DNA of 64,000 nucleotides, from the NCBI GenBank assembly GCA_046350055.1, contig JAXMBC010000001.1, positions 1,364,001 to 1,428,000 of the forward strand, read 5' to 3'. The notes under the pieces are model-generated. The model searched no databases. It saw only the letters and a list, made by a program, of their open reading frames with translations, and was not told where the DNA came from. Made by a program: the position numbers and the translations under genes. Source of the DNA: JAEUIE01 sp046350055. Its GTDB lineage: Bacteria > Planctomycetota > Planctomycetia > Gemmatales > HRBIN36. Positions 56,741 to 64,000 of the stretch are shown here, one piece after another; within the stretch, counting starts at the first letter, position 1, and the number at the start of each line of letters is the position of its first letter.

Positions 56741-58243
56741 CTATTTCGTGGCTTCAGCCCGTTGGGCCATCAGGTCGAGCACCTGCTTGCTGCTCCAGCC
56801 ACTGGTGTGGCCTTTTCGCGGGGCAATGATGATTTCGCCATTGAATTTAGGGTTTTCCAGCTTGTCTGCGGCTGCTTTGAACCTATGCACGGCATTGTTC
56901 AGGAAGTAATCATCCGCATCACCCACCCAGACATGGACTTTCTCATTCAGTTTGGAGCCCATCTGGGGCCAGCGGCTTTCCAGCACGTGACGCAGGTCAT
57001 GCTGTTTCCACGCTTCGGTGACCGAACGGTCGATCACACCCGTCTTCGGATCCCAGAGCAGACTTGGCAATCCGTCCGCACCGCGTGGCCCGAAGGTGGC
57101 ATTCCACGACGACCAGTCCTTGCCGCCAGTGTTGAACTTGCCACCCCGGCCAATCACATTCTCCGCCTGGCATTCGTGACGAAGTGTCATCACAGTTTCG
57201 CCATTGATGGTGCGCTGCGAGGGGCGTTCAAACTGAAACCCGTTGACATAGGCATTCTTGTCGCTGTAGATGTTGATGAGTTCGTAGTCCCGGAAGTCGA
57301 CCGGATCAGGACAGCTCGACCAGCAGCCATTGAAGAAGTCGGGGTAGTAGAGTTGTAACGCCAGCGAGACCCAGCCACCGGTGGAACCACCCGTGGTGAA
57401 GCGGCGATTGAGGCCTCCGCAGCGGAACGCCTTCTCTACATGGGGAATCACTTCCTGAGTGAGAGCATCGCCGTAGGGGCCGTTATTGGCAGAGTTCACC
57501 TGATATGGATCGCCATAGGGCCCGGCACCATCGAGCAGGATCTGCACAAAGCGCGGGTCAGAGGGGATACCGCCAGCAAAGGTGTAACGGGTGCCGAAGC
57601 CGCCGATGTGGACGCAAAGGAGATAGTTCTTGTCACCTTCATTGTCGAAGTTCCTGGGCAGGATCACAGCCAGGCGATAGTAGAACGGGCGGCGATGGAA
57701 GTCGCTCAGCAGCTTCGAATGAAACTTGAGATACTTCACGGTGGCAGTGTCCTTAGGCACTACCTCGTCGGGCAGCCGTTCGGTGAGGGTGAGCTGGATC
57801 GGCTCGCTGCTGGCAGGGTCCCACTTTACTGGCTGGGGCTTGCTGATCAGGTTCAGGTGCGCGTTCGGCAGACAGATGTCACGGTTGGTATGGAAGACTG
57901 CCTGGGCTGTGTAATTCCCGGCAGGCACATCACTGAGCCTGGCCACAGGGAACGGCGTAGCTGAGTCATCAATCACCGCGACTTTGTCTGTGGTGAAGTT
58001 GTCCATGTCCACGCCGAAATAGGGGGACGCATTCATCCCATTGGCACCAATGGCGAAGCGCGGTTCACTACCGCCCCGACGGCGACCCGTTGGTGCCCCT
58101 TCCTTTTGCAGAATAACCAGCACCCGACCTGTCTCGGCAGGAGTTGTTACCAGTTTCGGATCAATCCGTACCTCGATGCGACCTTGTGCCAGCGCTTCTA
58201 GAGGCAGCAGAAACAGCAGACTGAAGAGGAACAATCGCATCAT
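56741..58243 (-). CDS. Secreted alpha/beta-hydrolase, putative esterase
   Basis: 500 aa from the ATG pair at 58243/58240 (MMRLFLFSLLFLLPLEALAQ is the signal peptide). The N-terminal 170 residues are a beta-rich domain (IEVRIDPKLVTTP.. RVLVILQKEG). The hydrolase domain contains YLLCVHIGGFGTRY, TTGGSTGGWVSLALQLYYP (GxSxG nucleophile) and the late KGHTSGW with a possible catalytic His. Relatives are annotated as putative esterases (feruloyl-esterase-like). The substrate may be a plant or algal polysaccharide ester, which is inference. It is divergent from the acyltransferase gene at 58340. Confidence 0.75.
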   Translation of the reverse strand: MMRLFLFSLLFLLPLEALAQGRIEVRIDPKLVTTPAETGRVLVILQKEGAPTGRRRGGSEPRFAIGANGMNASPYFGVDMDNFTTDKVAVIDDSATPFPVARLSDVPAGNYTAQAVFHTNRDICLPNAHLNLISKPQPVKWDPASSEPIQLTLTERLPDEVVPKDTATVKYLKFHSKLLSDFHRRPFYYRLAVILPRNFDNEGDKNYLLCVHIGGFGTRYTFAGGIPSDPRFVQILLDGAGPYGDPYQVNSANNGPYGDALTQEVIPHVEKAFRCGGLNRRFTTGGSTGGWVSLALQLYYPDFFNGCWSSCPDPVDFRDYELINIYSDKNAYVNGFQFERPSQRTINGETVMTLRHECQAENVIGRGGKFNTGGKDWSSWNATFGPRGADGLPSLLWDPKTGVIDRSVTEAWKQHDLRHVLESRWPQMGSKLNEKVHVWVGDADDYFLNNAVHRFKAAADKLENPKFNGEIIIAPRKGHTSGWSSKQVLDLMAQRAEATK

Positions 58244-58339
58244 GATCAACTCGACAAGGTAGAGGTTGCAAGGCATAGTATAGCGGCTGCATGAATGTGA
58301 TGTCTCGATGTAGCCAGCTAATCCTGTTTCCGAGGACGC

Positions 58340-59320
58340 ATGCCCCGCATTGCCCAACTCGATGGTCTGCGTGCCATAGCGGTGATGCTGGTGCTAGTTT
58401 CTCACACCCTGCATGAATCTGCACTCTATGCCCTGGGTCAGACAGGCGTTCGTCTCTTCTTCGTCCTCTCCGGTTACTTGATCACCCGTATTCTCTTCGA
58501 ACAACAAGGCCAACCGCTGGGGCCGACGCTGCAGACGTTTTACATCCGCCGGTCGCTTCGCATTTTCCCCCTGTACTACCTGGCTCTCCTTGTCTGTTGC
58601 TTCGTGGCCTGGCCAGCCTTGCAGCGCACCTGGCCGTGGATGATCACCTACACCTCGAACATCCAGTTGCTCGTCGATCCGGACATCCGGCAGGGAGCCC
58701 TCAGTCACTTCTGGAGCCTGGCTGTCGAGGAGCAGTTCTATCTGATCTGGCCCATGCTCATGCTGGCCGTGCCACACCGGCATACGCTCAAGGTCATCCT
58801 GGGAGCAGTCTACCTGGCGGTGCTAGTAAGGGCGTTCAACACCTGGCTGCAGTGGCACTCGGTATGGTTCCAGACACCGGCCCAGTTTGATTCACTGGGT
58901 ATGGGTGCGCTGCTGGCATACCTGCATCACCGTCAGCTACCCATGCGAAGTGATTTGGGGGTACTCCTCAAGCTGCTGGTGCTGACGCTAATGATGAAAG
59001 CAATTCCTCTGCCAGCCTTTGAGTGCGTAACCGAGGCAATGTTCCACGCTGCGCTGGTCGACTACAGCATGAACCCACGACACATCCAGTGGATTGCGCT
59101 GCTACGCACCAGGCCATTCCAGTTTGTCGGTACGCTAAGCTACGGGATCTACGTCTGGCATGGTATTCTGGCCCATCAGCCGTTCGTGGGCAGCTTCGGA
59201 GTGCAGAAATGGCTGCTCGTCACCATCTCCAGCATCGGGGCAGCGTGGTGTTCGTGGACGCTGATCGAGAAACCCATCAATGATCTGCGATTGCGGTTCC
59301 ACTACTCCTCTGGCTCGTGA
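58340..59320 (+). CDS. Acyltransferase family 3 membrane protein (OafA/YrhL-like)
   Basis: 326 aa. The start MPRIAQLDGLRAIAVMLVLVSHTL carries the family motif (LDGLRAIAV.. V..H, where the His is needed for catalysis), followed by GVRLFFVLSGYLITRILF and SLAVEEQFYLIWP. Eight to ten membrane helices follow, ending GTLSYGIYVWHGIL. The enzyme moves acyl groups onto surface sugars. The MoxR gene begins 118 bp downstream on the same strand. A fragment of the same family lies at the left edge of the window. Confidence 0.93.
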   Translation: MPRIAQLDGLRAIAVMLVLVSHTLHESALYALGQTGVRLFFVLSGYLITRILFEQQGQPLGPTLQTFYIRRSLRIFPLYYLALLVCCFVAWPALQRTWPWMITYTSNIQLLVDPDIRQGALSHFWSLAVEEQFYLIWPMLMLAVPHRHTLKVILGAVYLAVLVRAFNTWLQWHSVWFQTPAQFDSLGMGALLAYLHHRQLPMRSDLGVLLKLLVLTLMMKAIPLPAFECVTEAMFHAALVDYSMNPRHIQWIALLRTRPFQFVGTLSYGIYVWHGILAHQPFVGSFGVQKWLLVTISSIGAAWCSWTLIEKPINDLRLRFHYSSGS

Positions 59321-59438
59321 TACCAGACAGCGTGTTGTGGCATCAGGTGGCACAGTCTCGGAACACAGCCCCAAGACCCTCGTTCCCCATACGATGTAAG
59401 GAACACGCAACGCTCACTTGGGAGCCTTCGTCCCCATC

Positions 59439-60422
<984 letters not shown>

Positions 60423-60424
60423 TA

Positions 60425-60519
60425 CACAGGAGCCAGTAGTCAGAATCCAGAAGCCAGCATGCAAGGCGATCTGTCATCGCCTGAGTACTGGCTTCTGGAT
60501 TCTGGCTCCTGACTTCTGG
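60425..60519. repeat. Inverted pair of heptad repeats with an inner stem
   Basis: The left arm (60426-60457) has AGGAGCC-AGTAGTC-AGAATCC-AGAAGCC. The right arm (60487-60519) is its reverse complement over about 20 bases. Inside, AGGCGAT pairs with ATCGCCT. Together it forms one long hairpin between moxR and the sialidase-like gene. Confidence 0.85.
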
Positions 60520-60566
60520 TATGGAGGCGCATCATCTCACCATCTCGTTCCACGCTGATTTTTACC

Positions 60567-61682
60567 GTGCTGAGCCTGGTTGCCATTGCAGCATGCTGGC
60601 GGCCGACGCAAGCGATGCCGGGGTTTGATCTGTCGCCACGACCTGGCATTCACACCGTGGCCACTGCTCCCATGACCACGAGCATGATCTGGCGTCCACC
60701 CGGCGTCAAGGAAGTGCATGGCTCGTCACTGGTCGCCCTGCCCCACGATGAACTGCTTACCGTCTTCTATGGCGGCACCACCGAATCGGCACTCGATGTC
60801 CGACTTTACATGGCTCGTTACACCAAGGGGCAGTGGGAGCCCGCAAAGCTCTTCATGACACCTACCGATGTCGGGACCTCGACCCTGCGTTACACCCGCC
60901 GGGTGGGGAACAGCTCCCTGTATCGGGACAACGCCGGCAAGCTGCATCTCTTCTTCGTCACGGTCGGCTATTTCGGCTGGTCGTGTACCAGTATCAATCA
61001 CATGGTGTCGCTGGACGAAGGGCATACGTGGTCTCTTCCTCAACGGGTGCTGACCACGCCGTTCTTCAATGTGAGTGCCCTGGTACGAGGCCCGGCCGTA
61101 CCGCTGCAGGATGGTGGCTTTCTGCTACCCATCTACTTCGAAGTGACGAACAAGTTCCCGGAAGCGCTGCAGTACAATGCCGCTGGCGAGTTTGTCCGCA
61201 AGATTCGCATGACCAGCCAGCATGGTTCGCTTCAGCCCTGCATCGTCCCGAACACGACTTGGACCGCTCATGCCTTCATGCGGAACCGGCTGGAGGATTA
61301 CAACAAGCTGAACATGCAGACGACTGCCGACGGCGGCGCCACCTGGACTCCCACGGAATCAGTCCACGAGATACCCAACTACGATGCATGTGTCGCTGCT
61401 GTCCAACTGGAAGACGGCAGTATGATCATGGCCTTCAACACCACCGGGGAACGGGAGGACCTGTATCTCGCCATCAAGCGGGAGGGCAAACCCTGGAAGA
61501 CCATCTACACTCTGGACAAAATCAGTCTGCAGGCTGAGACGCCAACCGGTATAGTCGAGTTCTCGTATCCGACCATGATCCGTCATGGCAATGTCATTGA
61601 TTTGACCTATTCGTACCATCGTGTCGGGCTCCGACACTGTCGCTTCACCAGCGACTGGGTAAAGGAGCAGGCACATGATTAG
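60567..61682 (+). CDS. Sialidase-like (BNR/Asp-box) secreted protein
   Basis: 371 aa from GTG 60567. The protein has six-bladed-propeller features of the exo-alpha-sialidase fold: GSSLVALPHDELLTVFYGGTTESALDVRLYMARY, DEGHTWSLPQRV and DGGATWTPTESV (Asp boxes), plus conserved Arg positions. The start is uncertain. In the same frame a signal-like stretch (ending STLIFTVLSLVAIAAC) begins upstream of 60567, with GGAGG at 60523-60527 but no ATG, GTG or TTG suitably placed; an ATC at 60534 is at the right distance. So the real start may be a rare codon or GTG 60567. The next gene overlaps its end by 8 bp. Confidence 0.8.
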   Translation: MLSLVAIAACWRPTQAMPGFDLSPRPGIHTVATAPMTTSMIWRPPGVKEVHGSSLVALPHDELLTVFYGGTTESALDVRLYMARYTKGQWEPAKLFMTPTDVGTSTLRYTRRVGNSSLYRDNAGKLHLFFVTVGYFGWSCTSINHMVSLDEGHTWSLPQRVLTTPFFNVSALVRGPAVPLQDGGFLLPIYFEVTNKFPEALQYNAAGEFVRKIRMTSQHGSLQPCIVPNTTWTAHAFMRNRLEDYNKLNMQTTADGGATWTPTESVHEIPNYDACVAAVQLEDGSMIMAFNTTGEREDLYLAIKREGKPWKTIYTLDKISLQAETPTGIVEFSYPTMIRHGNVIDLTYSYHRVGLRHCRFTSDWVKEQAHD

Positions 61683-62310
61683 TGCGACCTGGGTGCTGGG
61701 ATTTTTCGGCCTGACACTGATGCTCGCCGGTGCATTCGTTCAAGCAGGGCTTTGGCTGCGCTGCAAACAGCGGGAACTCGCCTGGCTTTTCACGCTGGGA
61801 GTGGCGCTGGCGCTGCTACCCTGGCTGGGTGAAATGCCAGTGGTCTACTTCCTGCGTGGTGTAGCAGGCGACCTCAGCATCGCTTCAGTCATCCTGATTG
61901 TGGGACTGTACTACCGGATACTGGTCAGGGATGATCGTGAACCAGCCCACTGGTCGCAGGGGCTGATACTCGCCAGTCTCCTGGGCACGCTCTATGCCTG
62001 TACGCTGGGCTACATCCACTACGATCTGTACAGCTGGGGCTTCCAGCGGCAGTGGATGTTGCCGGGACTTTTCGTCCTGATGCTGTGGGCCTGGCACTAT
62101 AATCGAGCACTGGCAGTGGGTTGGCTTTGCGGGGTATCGCTCTTCGCCATGGGGCTTCTGCCGACCCGCAACTTGTGGGATGCTTTGTTTGATCCGTATT
62201 TGTTCATGGGCAGCCTGTGGACACTGGTCAACCAGGCAGTGCGTCTGGTACTGCAGCGTTCCCCACGAACAACAGCGACTGCGACGGTACTATTGAAACA
62301 GGCAGCGTAA
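61675..62310 (+). CDS. Membrane protein, unknown function
   Basis: 211 aa with six or seven hydrophobic helices (VLGFFGLTLMLAGAFVQAGLWL, LAWLFTLGVALALLPWLG, LSIASVILIVGLYYRIL and later ones). No motif points to an enzyme. Translation is coupled to the sialidase-like gene by an 8-bp overlap, which suggests they work together, for example in export or membrane attachment. A palindrome of the GGCACAGA family follows the stop codon at 62318-62347. Confidence 0.75.
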   Translation: MISATWVLGFFGLTLMLAGAFVQAGLWLRCKQRELAWLFTLGVALALLPWLGEMPVVYFLRGVAGDLSIASVILIVGLYYRILVRDDREPAHWSQGLILASLLGTLYACTLGYIHYDLYSWGFQRQWMLPGLFVLMLWAWHYNRALAVGWLCGVSLFAMGLLPTRNLWDALFDPYLFMGSLWTLVNQAVRLVLQRSPRTTATATVLLKQAA

Positions 62311-62317
62311 ACAGGAA

Positions 62318-62347
62318 TGGCACAGACAGGCATAGCCATCTGTGCCA
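62318..62347. repeat. TGGCACAGA/TCTGTGCCA palindrome
   Basis: A perfect 9-bp inverted repeat with a 12-base loop (CAGGCATAGCCA), in the convergent spacer between the membrane protein gene and fae. It is of the same family as 6467, 9046 and 54032. It could act as a terminator, although it has no T-run. Confidence 0.7.
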
Positions 62348-62373
62348 CTCTATTCGCATAGCTTGAGCGTGTG

Positions 62374-62871
62374 TTAGCTCTCCCAGATCGGGTGCTTGAC
62401 CTTATCCTTCTGGGCGAGGATGTCGTCGATCTTGGGTTCTACGTTCACAGCCCGCTTGATAGCCAGCTTGGTGGCATCGTAGTTGTACTGGTAAATCTTC
62501 TTGTTATCGCTGGCCTGCGGGTGAATGAACACACCACAGACGCAAACAAGTTCATCCGCTGTGCCCTTGGGCAGCACACCTTCCGCAACAGCGTCGGTCA
62601 TGGCCTTGGCAACGGCTTTTTGAGCAGGACCAAACATCTGGGCAGCCTGGCTCATGCCTTTGATGGTGACCTTGGTGATCATCACCGTGGCTGGTTTGCA
62701 GATAAGATTAGGTGTGAGAACGGCCAGCAGGTTGTTATGCCCGGCGGACTGATTGGCCAATGCGTTGGCAAAGGCAACACCGACAGGACCATCCTTTGAA
62801 CCCAGCAGCAGATCGATGTGGGCAATTTCATTGCCTTCACCACACAGTGCTTCGCCGATGTACATGGACAT
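62374..62871 (-). CDS. fae: Formaldehyde-activating enzyme
   Basis: 165 aa. MYIGEALCGEGNEIAHIDLLLGSKDGPVG has the conserved His (18) that acts as general base in Fae, and LLAVLTPNLICKPATVMITKVTIKGMSQAAQMFGPAQKAVAKA is the substrate loop region. The protein ends DDILAQKDKVKHPIWES, as in methylotroph Fae. It joins formaldehyde to tetrahydromethanopterin, giving methylene-H4MPT, a C1 pathway shared by methylotrophs, methanogens and planctomycetes. No other C1 gene is in the window. GGGAG lies upstream of the start. Confidence 0.96.
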   Translation of the reverse strand: MSMYIGEALCGEGNEIAHIDLLLGSKDGPVGVAFANALANQSAGHNNLLAVLTPNLICKPATVMITKVTIKGMSQAAQMFGPAQKAVAKAMTDAVAEGVLPKGTADELVCVCGVFIHPQASDNKKIYQYNYDATKLAIKRAVNVEPKIDDILAQKDKVKHPIWES

Positions 62872-62946
62872 GCTGCATACTCCCGGAAAGGTGACATTGG
62901 TTGGGTTGCGCGCTACGCCGATACGATATGGCCTGCGGGAGGAGAG

Positions 62947-63723
62947 TCAAAGCAGCCGTCCCACATGCAGCCAGATTTCGAGATCGAAGTTGACGACGCC
63001 GGCCTGTGCATACTTGTCGAATAACAGACGCATGCGATGCATGAACGGAGCAAAGGCTGCTGATTCCGGTGCAGGGATATACGACGATGAAAGCACACGG
63101 GCTTCAAACAGTTCCCAGGTGAGACGCTGGGAATTCGGTAACGTGGTATTCTGGTAACCGTCTGGAAAGAAGGCGGCAGAACGTGCTGGACTGCGATAGA
63201 GTGTGGTCAGCCGCGGATATTCCGGGCAGTGGGCCAGCAGTACATCTTCGTATTCACGATGGAGCGGGCTGGCATCGTGGTTACGGTGATTCCACATGGC
63301 CAGGAAGTAGCCGGGCGGACGCAGGATACGTTGCATTTCCCTGCGTGTTCGGTCGAGATCGAACCAGTGAAACGCCTGGGCGGCAAAGGCAAAGTCTGCT
63401 GAACGATCTGGTAGCGAGGTCGCTTCCGCCGTGCCATGGACGGAACGATATCGTGGATACGTCTGTAGGTACTTATCGCCTTCCTGGCGCATCGGCGAAT
63501 TTGGCTCTACCCCGAGCACGCTGTACCCTGCCTGCAGAAACGGTTCAGCCGAGAGACCCGTTCCACTGCCGATGTCGACGAGAGTCATGCCGGCATGGAG
63601 GATGCCTTGCTGTTGGAGCCAGGTTACGATGCTGGCAGGGTAACGGGGCCGGGCCTTCGCATAGACTTCGGCCTTGGTGCTGAATCGAGTTGTGGCATCA
63701 GCAAAGGACATGGTGCTATTCAT
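62947..63723 (-). CDS. Class I SAM-dependent methyltransferase (UbiE-like)
   Basis: 258 aa. Motif I LVDIGSGTGLSAEPFLQAGYSVLGVEPN follows a typical N-terminus (RFSTKAEVYAKARPRYPASIVTWLQQ). Then come TAEATSLPDRSADFAFAAQAFHWFD and the motif III region ILRPPGYFLAMWNHRNHDASPLHREYE. This is the broad SmtA/UbiE-like group with substrates that cannot be predicted. The start codon overlaps the stop of the upstream isomerase-like gene by 4 bp (ATGA), so the two form an operon. Confidence 0.87.
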   Translation of the reverse strand: MNSTMSFADATTRFSTKAEVYAKARPRYPASIVTWLQQQGILHAGMTLVDIGSGTGLSAEPFLQAGYSVLGVEPNSPMRQEGDKYLQTYPRYRSVHGTAEATSLPDRSADFAFAAQAFHWFDLDRTRREMQRILRPPGYFLAMWNHRNHDASPLHREYEDVLLAHCPEYPRLTTLYRSPARSAAFFPDGYQNTTLPNSQRLTWELFEARVLSSSYIPAPESAAFAPFMHRMRLLFDKYAQAGVVNFDLEIWLHVGRLL

Positions 63724-64000
63724 CCCACGAGTTCACGCCACAGCGCTTTGTAATACTTCAACAGCAGCGCTCCATTGATTGGGTCCACCTTCTCGGGAAT
63801 CTCCACCAGCGTGACCCGGTCGTACTGCATCGACTTCAGGCACTGGAACAGTTCACGGTACGGGTAGCTGCCATAGAGAGCATTGATGTGACATGATTTG
63901 ATCCAGGGCTTCAGCAACTCAAAGTATGGCTTCACGGAACCATCCTTGATGTCCTCCTTGTTCGAGTTCCAGGTCACACCCACATTCGGCAGGTTGCAGA
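63720..64000 (-). CDS. Xylose isomerase-like TIM-barrel protein, C-terminal part (5' end outside window)
   Basis: The frame is open to the right edge, so the N-terminal part of the gene lies beyond 64000. The visible 93 residues (NLPNVGVTWNSNKED, then KPWIKSCHINALYGSYPYRELFQCLKSMQYDRVTLVEIPE) have the pattern of sugar phosphate isomerase/epimerase-like TIM barrels: a VGVTWNSN strand, a CHIN strand with a metal-type His, and an EIPE strand ending in the last Glu ligand. The substrate is unknown. Its stop overlaps the start of the methyltransferase by 4 bp. Confidence 0.6.
   Translation of the reverse strand, partial: CNLPNVGVTWNSNKEDIKDGSVKPYFELLKPWIKSCHINALYGSYPYRELFQCLKSMQYDRVTLVEIPEKVDPINGALLLKYYKALWRELVG

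Overview
The window (64 kb, moderately GC-rich) is chromosomal DNA of a planctomycete, most likely of the Gemmatales/Gemmataceae type. The case rests on family content: a Planctomycete-cytochrome/PSD1 protein (DUF1549/DUF1553), a DUF1501 protein with a twin-arginine signal, a DUF1559 pseudopilin-like protein, DUF1080, two Gfo/Idh/MocA proteins, an S46 peptidase, an ECF sigma factor fused to a WD40-like propeller, formaldehyde-activating enzyme (Fae), and a GroEL without the GGM tail. Genes sit on both strands in short runs of one to three, and housekeeping genes are scattered among surface and secreted proteins. I see no rRNA, tRNA, CRISPR array, prophage or transposase gene.

Layout: 1-6.3 kb, the end of an acyltransferase, a secreted S46 dipeptidyl-peptidase, a GGDEF regulator with a degenerate receiver, and an ECF sigma factor paired with a YCII protein. 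6.3-12.9 kb, a structured gene-free stretch, GshA, the 1036-aa PSCyt1/PSD1 protein and an M19 dipeptidase. 13.8-21.8 kb, a RelE/ParE-type toxin-antitoxin pair, methyltransferase-inositol phosphatase, an AlbA_2 protein, an SDR, CdsA, a PIN toxin pair, and a LOG-endonuclease III fusion. 22-28.5 kb, PurH, an HTH regulator, DUF1559, Gfo/Idh, a MITE-like palindrome and DUF1501. 28.6-38.1 kb, ECF-WD40, MtnA, PlsY, a secreted DapA-like protein, family 4 uracil-DNA glycosylase and a GT39-like glycosyltransferase. 38-43 kb, envelope proteins of unknown function and two repeat islands. 43-48.6 kb, GroEL/GroES, ParDE, an ABC ATPase, KptA and a deiodinase-like selenoprotein gene. 48.6-54.5 kb, methyltransferases, an HD protein, a second Gfo/Idh, a DUF3386-like protein and HemP. 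54.6-64 kb, Tsf and RpsB (with an RGG-type tail), an esterase, an acyltransferase, MoxR, a sialidase-like protein, Fae and the start of a sugar isomerase-like gene.

The most notable items are: (1) a deiodinase-like gene at 48036-48631 with an in-frame UGA at the exact selenocysteine position, a plausible bacterial SECIS hairpin just downstream, and a one-base frame change at an A-run; (2) a single-ORF fusion of a LOG-type nucleotide phosphoribohydrolase with endonuclease III; (3) degenerate 7-bp short tandem repeats, mostly in inverted pairs in spacers and running into gene ends; (4) a palindrome family built on GGCACAGAC/GTCTGTGCC found in spacers and inside a coding region; (5) clusters of strong stem-loops at 6.4-6.7, 38.2-38.5 and 42.1-42.6 kb.

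Start codons were moved from the longest possible reading frame to an internal start wherever a Shine-Dalgarno-like sequence, a signal peptide or family length favoured it. All family assignments come from reading motifs by eye and no database search was run.
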